Assembly (NCBI GenBank): GCA_030430845.1
Contig: JAUIKE010000002.1
Span: 48,140-112,139, forward strand
DNA: 64,000 nucleotides
Direction of reading: 5' to 3'
Source: Bacteroidia bacterium
GTDB lineage: Bacteria; Bacteroidota; Bacteroidia; Chitinophagales; Saprospiraceae
The notes under the pieces were generated by a model that saw only the letters and a list, made by a program, of their open reading frames with translations, was not told the DNA's origin and ran no database searches. Each line of letters begins with the position of its first letter. Position 1 is the first letter of the stretch. This document shows, piece by piece, positions 1 to 8,239 of this stretch. The position numbers and the translations under genes are program-made.

Positions 1-677
1 TGGCTTGGAACGCCATACCTCCGCCTGTTTGGGGATCGCTGACCTGGCCTTGAGCCTGATTACCGGTTGCGGATCCCTGAATATTGTAAATATACCCGCC
101 GGCATCTATTTTCCCGCTTATCTGGCTACCGTTTTGAGTAAGAGATAGTACCGATGGTGTGCCGGCGATATTGCCGTTAAAATCACCGCTCCATTGACCA
201 GCCGAATTACTGCCTGTCGAAGACATCGGGCCGCTCAGTCCACCTGCCTCTGATCGTCCAAAGCCCAATCCGCCGCCATTCTGGGAAGAAGCCGTGGTAT
301 TGGCATCCCCCCCGCCACGGTAAGTCAAAGTAAACTCATTGGCCTTGCTGTGGTCGGGCTGTCCGCTTGCATCAGGAGGGATGATGGAAAAAATGAGTTG
401 ATTTTCTTCCCGGTAAGCCTCAAAATAAGTCGATCCGGAAGCATTAGAGATCGTTCCGAAAACATCGCCATCTTCATCCTGGCCTTTTAACTGATACTGA
501 GTGCCATTGGCATCCACCATGCTGCCCACCACCTGATTGGCAGAAGTATATTGCAACTTCATAACGATTTCGCCTTGAGAGGTTTGGATAAAATATTCTC
601 CGCTGACCTTTTGTTGAGCGACCAGGACTCCGAGAAAAAGAAAAGAAAAAACTATGGTGAAGGTAAAGGGTTTCATA
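1..677 (-). CDS. Secreted protein, partial (C-terminus outside window)
   Basis: Reading leftward from an ATG at 677-675, an open frame runs without a stop to the window edge, giving at least 225 residues. The first 20 residues (MKPFTFTIVF, a hydrophobic core, then VAQ) form a clear Sec signal peptide with cleavage near VAQ-QK. The mature part begins with a beta-rich stretch of the type VSGEYFIQT...GEIVMKLQY...G.M.D.NGTQYQLKGQ, and a similar stretch recurs after a Gly/Ser/Asn-rich linker (SLTQNGSQISGKIDAGGYIYNIQG). It therefore looks like two related small beta-barrel or beta-sandwich modules. I do not recognise a named family. The product is probably periplasmic or extracellular. The gene is divergent from the ABC transporter gene that starts at about 903. 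Confidence 0.75.
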
Positions 678-902
678 TAAGGTAAATTGTAAGTATTTAA
701 AAAAGGTGTTTTGGTGAGGCCTAGATAAAGGTACGACATTTTCATAGGACTAACTTTTGTTTCTTAAAATCTTCTTGTTGCAGCAGTAGGATGCCGCTGT
801 CATACTCTAGGTGTTCTGAATAAAAAGAAAGTAAGTGCGGCAAGCTTGATTTTTTCAAATGAAGGCTGAATTTTCCAAAAAAAACTGGCTACTTTAGTGC
901 CC

Positions 903-1556
903 ATGATTGAAGCGACGAACATACACAAGAGCTATAGCCATTTACATGTCCTAAAAGGAGTTGACCTACTGATCAATAAAGGCGAATTTGTATCAATAAT
1001 CGGCAAGTCGGGAGCCGGTAAAAGTACCTTGCTGCATATTTTAGGTACTTTGGATAAGGCAGACAAAGGCAGTGTCCATATCAACGGAATAGATGTTTTA
1101 CAACTCAACAAGAAAAAGCTGGCAGCCTTCCGAAATAAAAATATCGGATTCGTATTTCAGTTTCACCATCTACTACCCGAATTTACCGCTCTTGAGAATG
1201 TGATCATTCCGGGATTGATCGGCAAGGCCTCCGAGCCGGAGCTCAAAAAAAGAGCACACGAACTGCTGGATTACCTGGGTTTGTCCGACCGGCTGGAGCA
1301 TAAGCCTTCCGAGCTATCGGGTGGTGAACAGCAAAGAGTAGCTGTTGCACGTGCCCTGATCAACCAGCCGGCCGTTATTTTCGCCGATGAACCCTCCGGC
1401 AATCTCGATTCTGCTTCCTCTCAGGAATTGCATCAGCTGTTATTTAAACTGAGAGATGATTTCCAGCAAACCTTCGTCATCGTTACCCATAATGACGATT
1501 TGGCTAAAATGAGTGATCGAATCCTGGAAATGCAGGATGGTATCCTTAAAGTTTAA
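903..1556 (+). CDS. lolD: ABC transporter ATP-binding protein, LolD type
   Basis: This cytoplasmic ATPase subunit of 217 residues belongs to the LolCDE/MacB-like branch, which powers extraction of lipoproteins from the inner membrane. Visible motifs in order are Walker [10 protein letters not shown] (34-42), a Q-loop followed by [14 protein letters not shown] (the wording typical of LolD), the signature [15 protein letters not shown], Walker [13 protein letters not shown] and the H-loop VTHN. A GTG at 897 would add two residues (MP). The ATG at 903 is preferred because LolD proteins usually start MIE/MIxA just before the first strand. The permease partner (LolC/E) is not adjacent: the next gene, 30 bp downstream, is a DUF389 membrane protein. 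The specific substrate is therefore inferred from motif similarity only. Confidence 0.85.
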   Translation: MIEATNIHKSYSHLHVLKGVDLLINKGEFVSIIGKSGAGKSTLLHILGTLDKADKGSVHINGIDVLQLNKKKLAAFRNKNIGFVFQFHHLLPEFTALENVIIPGLIGKASEPELKKRAHELLDYLGLSDRLEHKPSELSGGEQQRVAVARALINQPAVIFADEPSGNLDSASSQELHQLLFKLRDDFQQTFVIVTHNDDLAKMSDRILEMQDGILKV

Positions 1557-1586
1557 TTGCAAAATTGCGAATCTCAAGCTTTCTAT

Positions 1587-3041
1587 ATGAACGATTCAAC
1601 ACCCAATTCCCCCAATCCATCTCCAATCAGACCGAATAAGAGCATCCTTACGATCCTGAAAGAATTATGGCAAGCTACTTTTCAATGGTTCAGAGACTTA
1701 CTGAACCTCAAAGAGGGCGCCAATAATGAGGATATGATCAAGCTGGAGATCCGGAACAATAAAAAGATCCGAGGGTCCAATGCCTGGCTGTTGATGTGCT
1801 CCATCATGATCGCTTCCTTAGGTTTAGACCTCAATTCGCCGGCCGTCATCATAGGGGCGATGTTGATCTCTCCGCTGATGTCCCCGATCCTGGGCCTGGG
1901 GCTTGGTGTCGCCTTGAATGATAAAAAATCATTATTCATTGCCTTGCAGCATTTTTTTGTAGCCATTCTGATCGCCCTGATCACCAGTACTCTTTATTTT
2001 TTGATTACGCCCTTCGGGCAACTGACGCCCGAAATTAAGGCCAGGACTGCCCCCACTTTGTTAGACGGATTGGTGGCGGTTTTTGGAGGTCTGGCAGGGA
2101 TCATCTCTATTACCCGAAAGAATTCATCCAATGCTATTCCGGGTGTAGCCATTGCCACTGCCTTAATGCCTCCTCTTTGTGTGACCGGTTATGGGATCGC
2201 CAACTGGAACATGACCATTTTACTGAATTCGTTTTATCTGTTTTTCCTTAACTCCTTTTTCATTGCGCTGACAGCCTTCATCATCATAAAATTGTTAAAC
2301 TTCGAATCGGAATCTTATGACCCGAAGGAGGAGCGGCGAACTCGTATACTGCTCATTTTTTTCAGTCTCCTTTTGATCCTCCCTTCAGCTAATATCCTTT
2401 ACGACCTGTACAACCAGCGGCAGGAATACCTGAAAGCGCAAACCTTTGTCAATGAGATGTTTCCTAAAACCGGAAAAACCCGATGCCGGGGTCATGAATT
2501 TCTCACGCCCGATACCTCTTCTACTCAACGATTACTCGTATTGGAGTTGTTAGGGAAGCCGGTTCCGGAAGATTCTATCAAAATATTAGAAGGCAAACTA
2601 CCCAAATATGGCATCAACAATACCCGGCTTTCTCTAATCCAGAATACCAATTTGGGGCTGGAGCAACTCAACCTGATGCAGCTTGAATTGAACAACCTTG
2701 GGCAAATCGCCGAAAAGCTGGAGAATGTGAATGAGGCCAAAAGCCAGCAGGAAATTGAGATGGACCGCCTTCGGGCCCGCTTGGATAGTATCGCGTCTGA
2801 TACGATTCCCTTTGCCAAAGTTTGTAAGGAGGCCAAGATCGTTTTCCCGAAACTCGACAGGGTCAGTTATGCGCGCACTAAACAAAATGACTTCAATAGT
2901 CCCATTTCTGAGATACCTGTTTTTCTGATACAATGGAACCCCAGCAAATCTCGTTATGAGCGAACTTTGGATGAGCAAAAGTTGTACAATCTGTTGAAGG
3001 TTAGTGCAGACTTGGATACCTTGCAGCTGATTCCTTATTAG
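1587..3041 (+). CDS. DUF389 multi-pass membrane protein
   Basis: The protein has 484 residues. It holds the DUF389 core: a run of roughly six hydrophobic segments (about residues 65-265) including GAMLISPLMSPILGLGLG and IPGVAIATALMPPLCVTGYG, both hallmarks of the family. A soluble C-terminal domain of about 200 residues follows, with a coiled-coil-like stretch (EQLNLMQLELNNLGQIAEKLENVNEAKSQQ split across 360-400). The family has no firmly assigned function. A TTG at 1557 directly after the lolD stop would add ten residues, but the ATG at 1587 is more plausible. The 30-bp gap to lolD suggests co-transcription. The product should sit in the inner membrane. Confidence 0.85.
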   Translation: MNDSTPNSPNPSPIRPNKSILTILKELWQATFQWFRDLLNLKEGANNEDMIKLEIRNNKKIRGSNAWLLMCSIMIASLGLDLNSPAVIIGAMLISPLMSPILGLGLGVALNDKKSLFIALQHFFVAILIALITSTLYFLITPFGQLTPEIKARTAPTLLDGLVAVFGGLAGIISITRKNSSNAIPGVAIATALMPPLCVTGYGIANWNMTILLNSFYLFFLNSFFIALTAFIIIKLLNFESESYDPKEERRTRILLIFFSLLLILPSANILYDLYNQRQEYLKAQTFVNEMFPKTGKTRCRGHEFLTPDTSSTQRLLVLELLGKPVPEDSIKILEGKLPKYGINNTRLSLIQNTNLGLEQLNLMQLELNNLGQIAEKLENVNEAKSQQEIEMDRLRARLDSIASDTIPFAKVCKEAKIVFPKLDRVSYARTKQNDFNSPISEIPVFLIQWNPSKSRYERTLDEQKLYNLLKVSADLDTLQLIPY

Positions 3042-3231
3042 TGTAAGGGTGTAACAGTGAAAAAGTGTAACGGTAGTCTAACTTAATCCAACTGCGTGAA
3101 TCTGCAAAACCCGCGTTTATCTGCGTCAAAGATGGGGCTAGCGGATTTTCAGTAATCAATGTACTCCTCTACAGGCGGATGGAACCCCGAAACCTTGGAT
3201 CCTTTGAACTCTAAACTATCAACTAACAAAC
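3042..3231. other. Intergenic spacer with short direct repeats
   Basis: Just after the DUF389 stop the sequence repeats gtgtaa-type words (gtgtaagggtgtaacagtg, then aaaagtgtaacgg), followed by a degenerate repeat of ctgcgt/atctgc words at about 3092-3128. No gene is visible. No strong hairpin terminator was seen. Confidence 0.4.
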
Positions 3232-3852
3232 ATGAAAGCACTCCTCTTAATAGACATACAATACGATTTTTGCCCCGGGGGCGCTCTTGAAGTAAAGGAA
3301 GGCGATGAGGTAATCCCTATAGCCAATAAATTGAGTAAGCAATTCGAGTTGGTTGTTGCCACGCAAGACTGGCACCCTGCTGATCACGGTAGCTTTGCGG
3401 CTAATCACCCTTGGAGATATCCCGGACAGATCATTGATCTGAACGGCCTGGAGCAGATTCTCTGGCCGATCCACTGCGTGCAAAATAGCTTTGGGGCAGA
3501 ATTTGTAAAAGACCTGGATACTTCTAACTTTGCAGCAGTTATTCAAAAAGGAACCGACAAGGAAATTGATTCCTACAGCGGCTTTTTCGATAACGGCCAC
3601 CGCAAAGCCACCGGCCTGCACGATTTTCTCCAGGAAAAAGGCGTAGACGAAGTTTTTGTCATGGGCCTGGCTCAGGATTACTGCGTTAAATTCACGGTTC
3701 TGGATGCACTGGAATTAGGGTATAAAGTCAAGCTAATCGTAGATGGCACTCGTGCCGTCAATTTGAAAGAAGGAGATGGCCAACAAGCCCTGGAGGAAAT
3801 GGAAAGCAAAGGAGCGATCTTAGTGAACAGCAATGACCTGGAAGTCTCCTAA
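3232..3852 (+). CDS. pncA: Nicotinamidase
   Basis: This 206-residue cysteine-hydrolase-fold enzyme hydrolyses nicotinamide to nicotinate in the NAD salvage pathway, and often also pyrazinamide. The catalytic triad is visible as D8 (LLLIDIQYDF), K106 (IQKGTD) and C151 (GLAQDYCV). The metal-binding residues are D46 and H48 (TQDWHP) and H81 (WPIHCVQ). The length matches bacterial PncA. The protein should be cytoplasmic. It stands alone, about 130 bp upstream of rocD on the same strand, so co-transcription is possible but not shown. Confidence 0.93.
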   Translation: MKALLLIDIQYDFCPGGALEVKEGDEVIPIANKLSKQFELVVATQDWHPADHGSFAANHPWRYPGQIIDLNGLEQILWPIHCVQNSFGAEFVKDLDTSNFAAVIQKGTDKEIDSYSGFFDNGHRKATGLHDFLQEKGVDEVFVMGLAQDYCVKFTVLDALELGYKVKLIVDGTRAVNLKEGDGQQALEEMESKGAILVNSNDLEVS

Positions 3853-3979
3853 GCCCTCTACCAATCCGCGGAACCCCGCCGGCCGCGTATCGCTGAAGCT
3901 TTTGGTGGAAGCATAAGGCTTGCCGAAGGCAGGGCTGGAACCTAAACAAATCAAATAGCCAAATTTAAAAAATAAAGAC

Positions 3980-5218
3980 ATGACTCAAGACACAATGCTT
4001 TCTTCCAAAGACCTCATGGCTTTGGAAGACCAATACGGAGCCCACAACTACCATCCAATCCCTGTTGTATTGTCGAAAGGAGAAGGTGTATATGTTTGGG
4101 ATGTAGAAGGCAAGAAGTATTATGACTTCCTCTCTGCTTACTCTGCTGTCAACCAGGGGCACTGTCATCCCAGGATCATTAATGCCCTGACCGAGCAGGC
4201 ACGAAAACTGACCTTGACTTCCAGAGCTTTCTACAACGATGTTCTTGGAAGGTATGAAAAATACATGCACGACTACTTCGGCTATGATAAGATCCTGCCT
4301 GTCAATACCGGTGTAGAGGCTTGCGAAACAGCCGTAAAACTGTGTCGGAAGTGGGGTTATGAAGTAAAAGGCATTCCAGAAAACGAAGCCAAGATCATTT
4401 TTGTGGCCAACAACTTCTGGGGGCGCACCCTGGCAGCTATTTCTTCTTCGACCGATCCGAATACCACGCGGAATTTCGGTCCATTTATGCCGGGCTACGT
4501 AGTTATTCCTTACAATGATTTAAGCGCTTTGCAGGAAGCATTGGATGATCCGAACGTGGCTGGATTCATGGTAGAGCCAATTCAGGGGGAAGCCGGAGTG
4601 TTTGTGCCAAATGACGATTACCTGCCTAAGGCTTATCGAATGTGCAAAGAGCGCAATGTGTTATTTATAGCGGATGAAGTTCAAACAGGCATTGCTCGTA
4701 CCGGCAAACTGATCTGTTGCGACCATCACGGTTTCCGTCCGGATATCCTCATTTTGGGTAAAGCATTGTCTGGCGGCGTATTCCCGGTTTCTGCAGCATT
4801 AGCAAACAACGAGATCATGGACACCATTAAACCTGGCCAACATGGATCCACTTTTGGTGGCAATCCACTGGGATGTGCCGTAGCTATGGAAGCACTGGAG
4901 GTCGTCAAAGACGAAAAGCTGGCCGAAAATGCTCAGCATTTGGGTAGGATCTTCAGAGAAAGAATGCAGAAGAATCTGGTCGAACAATCGGATCTCGTCA
5001 ATCAGGTGCGCGGTAAAGGATTGCTAAATGCCATTGTGATCAATGATTCGGAAGATAGCTCTACGGCATGGGATATTTGCCTCAAGTTGGCAGAGAATGG
5101 TTTGCTTGCTAAACCGACCCACGGTAACATCATTCGATTCGCTCCTCCCCTCGTCATGACGGAAGATCAATTGAATGAATGTTGTGATATTATAGAAAAA
5201 ACGATTTTGAACTTTTAA
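3980..5218 (+). CDS. rocD: Ornithine aminotransferase
   Basis: This is a class III PLP-dependent aminotransferase of 412 residues that converts ornithine plus 2-oxoglutarate to glutamate semialdehyde and glutamate. Visible features are the early [29 protein letters not shown] segment (residues 36-64, split), the cofactor-binding ADEVQTG with D232, and the Schiff-base lysine K261 in [10 protein letters not shown]. The sequence wording matches the RocD/OAT subfamily rather than acetylornithine aminotransferase. Length is normal. The stop codon lies at the first base of a 36-bp perfect inverted repeat that acts as a shared terminator with the convergent DUF697 gene. Confidence 0.92.
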   Translation: MTQDTMLSSKDLMALEDQYGAHNYHPIPVVLSKGEGVYVWDVEGKKYYDFLSAYSAVNQGHCHPRIINALTEQARKLTLTSRAFYNDVLGRYEKYMHDYFGYDKILPVNTGVEACETAVKLCRKWGYEVKGIPENEAKIIFVANNFWGRTLAAISSSTDPNTTRNFGPFMPGYVVIPYNDLSALQEALDDPNVAGFMVEPIQGEAGVFVPNDDYLPKAYRMCKERNVLFIADEVQTGIARTGKLICCDHHGFRPDILILGKALSGGVFPVSAALANNEIMDTIKPGQHGSTFGGNPLGCAVAMEALEVVKDEKLAENAQHLGRIFRERMQKNLVEQSDLVNQVRGKGLLNAIVINDSEDSSTAWDICLKLAENGLLAKPTHGNIIRFAPPLVMTEDQLNECCDIIEKTILNF

Positions 5219-5253
5219 AGAATAAAGGCGGCCGTTCGGCCGCCTTTATTCTT
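5218..5253. terminator. Bidirectional hairpin terminator between rocD and DUF697 gene
   Basis: A perfect 17-bp inverted repeat with a 2-base loop. The arm is aagaataaaggcggccg. The A/T-rich outer part gives a T-rich tail on both strands. It overlaps the last base of the rocD stop codon and includes the stop codon of the convergent gene (5246-5248). Confidence 0.85.
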
Positions 5254-5737
5254 CCTTGTCTTTATCTTTTTCTAATACATCCTCCACTATATCCTTCCCC
5301 TTCATAAATTGCTTCTTATAAAATTCCTTGAAACTTTCCGGGTTGATATCTTTCAGTGTACCTCCCTGATCGAAGTGCTCTTTGAATACGACTCCGGTGG
5401 CGTAGGTGGAGGCCCCTGCAAAAGCGGCTAGGGAAGCGCCGCCCAGTGCCCAACCTATCATAGGAATGGATTTCAGGCTGGAACGGATAGCATAGGCAGG
5501 CAGTCGCCCTCCGATGGTACTAAACAAAGCCAGTACTACTGATTTTCCTTTTTGCGAATTGTAATCCTTGTCATATAATTCGCATAACTGTTTGATCATA
5601 TCGATCTGTACAGCCGTTACAGCGGCCAAATCAACAAGGGGAATAGGCAGCCAACCGGGGATGGTAGAAAACCAAACGTGGTTTTTGATAATCTGATCAG
5701 CAGTGGTGGCTTTGTCTTCTTTTTTCTTCTTTGCCAT
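5246..5737 (-). CDS. DUF697-family membrane-associated protein
   Basis: The protein has 163 residues. After a lysine-rich start (MAKKKKEDK) comes the family pattern HVWFSTIPGWLPIPLVDLAAVTAVQIDMI (residues 25-53, split) and then a hydrophobic hairpin-forming stretch (VVLALFSTIGG, about 67-77; IPMIGWALGGASLAAFAGASTYA, 91-113). DUF697 domains occur in YcjF-like proteins and near dynamin-like GTPases. Their exact role is not established. The C-terminus is strongly charged (EDVLEKDKDKEE). No GTPase gene is adjacent. It converges on rocD and shares its terminator. Confidence 0.8.
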   Translation of the reverse strand: MAKKKKEDKATTADQIIKNHVWFSTIPGWLPIPLVDLAAVTAVQIDMIKQLCELYDKDYNSQKGKSVVLALFSTIGGRLPAYAIRSSLKSIPMIGWALGGASLAAFAGASTYATGVVFKEHFDQGGTLKDINPESFKEFYKKQFMKGKDIVEDVLEKDKDKEE

Positions 5738-5795
5738 GGTGTTTGTTTTTTATTGGTAGAAGGTATCATATGGTAACCGCCTGAGGCATTCAGAG

Positions 5796-5825
5796 AAAGC
5801 TGAAGGGTTGATCTCATTCAGCTTT
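5796..5825. repeat. Small inverted repeat in spacer
   Basis: aaagctgaa (5796-5804) pairs with ttcagcttt (5817-5825). A second AT-rich dyad, ttttaaaa-cga-ttttaaaa, follows at 5837-5855. The pair lies between the 3' end of the 5920-6480 gene and the start of the DUF697 gene, and could end transcription of the former. There is no strong T-tract, so this is uncertain. Confidence 0.35.
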
Positions 5826-5919
5826 TACCACATTTTTTTTAAAACGATTTTAAAATGAATCATTAAAACTGTATTATCTAATTATTTCGACTGATCCCAG
5901 CTTTTCAGCTATTTGATCC

Positions 5920-6480
5920 TTAAAAATCGCAATTACAGTTTTCGAGTTGGATGGTGCGCCGGGGTTTGTAGTTGCCTGCATCCCCGATTCCAAGTGTTTC
6001 GAGGCGGTTTACCATTTTTTTGTAAATGCGCCGTTCCATCAGGTCGGTCCCGCATTGCCGGAGTTTGGTCAGGTAATCGCAGGAAAGGCCGTTTTGCCGC
6101 ACAGCAAGGCGAGCCCGGTAAAATTCTTTGCCATTACAGATTACCTTTTCAAAATGATCCACATACACCAAATGGATGTATTCGGTATAAACGCCACGGC
6201 CAAATGGAATGCCGAAAAACCAGTCGTTGCGTTCATTTAATTTCCTGTTGAGCTGCCGCATATTTTCTCTTCCACATTCGCCGTCTTCAAATGCCAGTAC
6301 GGCCATCTGGTTCCGGTGAGGTTCATAGGCCACCAATTTTTCGTATGCCTCTAAGGAATGGGCTTCCAAAACCGGTGTTTCCCGCTGACCATTCGGATCT
6401 AGCCAGCTAAAAAGAGCGAAAAACAGCAGCATCCCTCCGCCTAGTAGCACGATCCGGTTGCTTGTCCATCGAGATTTCAT
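5920..6480 (-). CDS. Membrane-anchored or secreted hypothetical protein
   Basis: The protein has 186 residues and was not recognised. Residues 9-25 (RIVLLGGGMLLFFALFSW) form one hydrophobic segment without a clear cleavage site or lipobox, so the product may be a periplasmic protein with an N-terminal anchor. The rest is soluble and has seven cysteines (for example DGECGRENM, VICNGKEF, LSCDYL, RQCGTD, and ENCNCDF at the very end), which suggests disulfide bonds in the periplasm. A central stretch (FFGIPFGRGVYTEYIHLVYVDHFEKVI) looks like beta strands. It stands alone, with 182 bp to the downstream gene. Confidence 0.65.
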   Translation of the reverse strand: MKSRWTSNRIVLLGGGMLLFFALFSWLDPNGQRETPVLEAHSLEAYEKLVAYEPHRNQMAVLAFEDGECGRENMRQLNRKLNERNDWFFGIPFGRGVYTEYIHLVYVDHFEKVICNGKEFYRARLAVRQNGLSCDYLTKLRQCGTDLMERRIYKKMVNRLETLGIGDAGNYKPRRTIQLENCNCDF

Positions 6481-6792
6481 AATATATCAGGTGTTGTTTG
6501 ATTCAAAGATCCGTAGATTTGATGAGAAAGGAAAGGGATGGTTGGGAGGCACTTTGAAGCCAAATCTTTATAAAAAAAACAGGGGTTCGGCGAAATATTT
6601 GTTTACCCCACAAATAATTCATCTAAAAACCACCAGGCTTTGTTCCCTTTCCCCACGAGCCAATCGGGGCAAATGCCCTGGTTTTTGACTACAAATTTGA
6701 TAGATTTGACTTTTTGTAAAAGAAGACTGCGTGGTATGAATAAAGGGACGAATGAAATCATCATGGAAGAACTTTCATAAATCTCGTGTATG
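6481..6792. other. 312-bp spacer without a supported gene
   Basis: Small open frames cross this stretch on both strands, but none has a family resemblance, signal peptide or sensible start. The left part serves as upstream region of the 5920-6480 gene and the right part as the 3' region of the XRE gene. No clear terminator hairpin was seen. Confidence 0.4.
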
Positions 6793-6996
6793 CTACTCCT
6801 GATATTCCAATATTTCACCCGGCTGGCATTCCAAAGCTTTACAAATCCCTTCCAATGTACTAAAACGGATGGCTTTAGCTTTACCATTTTTAAGAATGGA
6901 AAGATTGGATAAAGTTATTCCGACTTTTTCAGATAGTTCGTTTAATGACATTTTTCTTTTAGCCATTACGACATCCAGGTTGACAACTATAGGCAT
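6793..6996 (-). CDS. XRE/Cro-type transcriptional regulator
   Basis: A 67-residue protein that is almost entirely one helix-turn-helix domain: VVNLDVVMAKRKMSLNELSEKV, then GITLSNLSILKNGKAKAIRFSTLEGICKALECQPGEILEY. This is the YozG-like small XRE type. Its gene begins 3 bp after the stop of the DUF2975 membrane protein gene. The two families are found as a pair in many genomes, which supports an operon in which the regulator controls the membrane protein or itself. The ligand or signal is unknown. Confidence 0.9.
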   Translation of the reverse strand: MPIVVNLDVVMAKRKMSLNELSEKVGITLSNLSILKNGKAKAIRFSTLEGICKALECQPGEILEYQE

Positions 6997-6999
6997 AAT

Positions 7000-7518
7000 T
7001 TAAATAGTTAACTCATTTTCGGATTGAATAAGCACTCCCCTTTTGAAAATATGTGCCACAATGAACAAGATACCCGCCAGAAACAGGATTCCTCCTGGGT
7101 CCAGATGAAAAGGTGTTAGCATTCCATTATTAGCCAGCCACTCATTTTGAGCACTGGCAACAATGACCGTCCCTCCAATTGCCAAAACCACGTAACTTAT
7201 TTTTTCTACCAGACTAGCAACCCTACCTTCAAAAGGATTTGAAAGCCTTATTCTGCTTAGCAGTTGTATGGTTAAATAGGCCGCATAAGCCTTCAAAAGA
7301 ACTATGAAAATCATCAAAAAGACGGCAATGGTATAATGCCTGAAACTAAATAATCTTAAATCAAACAAATTCAGCCCCAGAAAAAGATCCTTTGCTGCTT
7401 CTGCATTGCCGATGCTTACAGCATAAGAAATAATAATAGCTCCAGCCTGAATTAACAAGCCGATAAATACTACCCAGCTAATGAGTTTTAGTGCGGAAAG
7501 GATCTTTTCTGTTTTCAT
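7000..7518 (-). CDS. DUF2975 membrane protein
   Basis: The protein has 172 residues with four hydrophobic segments (about 10-33, 61-80, 106-124 and 143-160). It ends in the family signature LAGILFIVAHIFKRGVLIQSENELTI (split across 146-172). DUF2975 proteins are inner-membrane proteins of unknown function, nearly always encoded with a small XRE regulator, as here. The ATG at 7518 is the first gene start of this two-gene unit. Confidence 0.85.
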   Translation of the reverse strand: MKTEKILSALKLISWVVFIGLLIQAGAIIISYAVSIGNAEAAKDLFLGLNLFDLRLFSFRHYTIAVFLMIFIVLLKAYAAYLTIQLLSRIRLSNPFEGRVASLVEKISYVVLAIGGTVIVASAQNEWLANNGMLTPFHLDPGGILFLAGILFIVAHIFKRGVLIQSENELTI

Positions 7519-7765
7519 TTGAATGTGGTTTTAATTTTTGCACACATCAAATATCAATATTTTTTTATTGAAAAACAATAAATTTTTACTGAAAAATAAA
7601 AAATGTATAAACCTCGAGGCATTAAGCATTAAGAAGTTATGGCTGCCTCCTATTCATCTGTGAAATTGAAATAAATAGGAAAACTGATTTTTTAAAATTA
7701 ATTTCGTCTTGGAACTCATATGATGGCAAAGCATCTCTGCAGCGACGCTAATCGCTGAAGAAAAA

Positions 7766-7817
7766 GAGTCCCGGCCATACGGCCCGCACGGGAGGGACGT
7801 CACATCGGTAACCCCAT
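7766..7817 (+). repeat. GC-rich dispersed repeat (family B), copy 1
   Basis: The core at 7768-7798 runs gtcccggccatacggc to cgggagggac, with gtccc/gggac ends able to pair. It is followed by a tail, cggtaacccca. The same 52-bp unit occurs on the other strand at about 60155-60209, and its first 31 bp occur again at 59919-59949. Confidence 0.8.
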
Positions 7818-7821
7818 ACTT

Positions 7822-7926
7822 ATTGGCGTTAAAAAAATAATCGCCTAATCGGACAGCAAGCTTCAGCTTGCCAGGAAAGCGAGCTTTAGCTTGCTTAAAT
7901 TCGGCGGTTAAAAATTAAACGCCAAT
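7822..7926. repeat. 105-bp MITE-like/REP-like element (family A), copy 1
   Basis: The ends are attggcgtt and aacgccaat. The interior has two hairpin-forming words, gcaagcttcagcttgc and gcgagctttagcttgc. A second copy at 27555-27659 has the same length with three differences. Here the element is embedded between ccccat (left) and atgggg (right), which themselves pair. Confidence 0.85.
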
Positions 7927-8239
7927 CAGCATGGGGAAAAGCTAAAAAAAAAGAACCATTTTGGGTACATATCTCTTTTTGAAATCACAAATACGTATCA
8001 CACAATTCACTCAATCAGCAAGGGTCTCTTATTTTTTTTATAAATTCGTCGCATCAACATTTTCAAAATGTGATAAGGCTTATGGAGGATCAAACAATCA
8101 AACTCCTGTGCAATTCGTTTCAATAACAAACTGACGCGCATGTTAAAATACCCGTACTGTACAATATTTTGAAAGAAAAGAATATAAATACCGGAAACCA
8201 GTTTACTCTAATTAACATTAGCAAAATAATCCTTTCTTT

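Larger units (their letters stand above)
7519..8239. other. 721-bp spacer carrying two repeat families
   Basis: This divergent spacer between the DUF2975 gene and the TPR gene holds no supported gene. It contains a 52-bp GC-rich repeat at 7766-7817 and a 105-bp element with terminal inverted repeats at 7822-7926, described separately. The AT-rich remainder (7930-8239) should hold the promoter of the TPR gene. No unambiguous TTG/TAnnTTTG pair could be fixed by eye. Confidence 0.6.
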
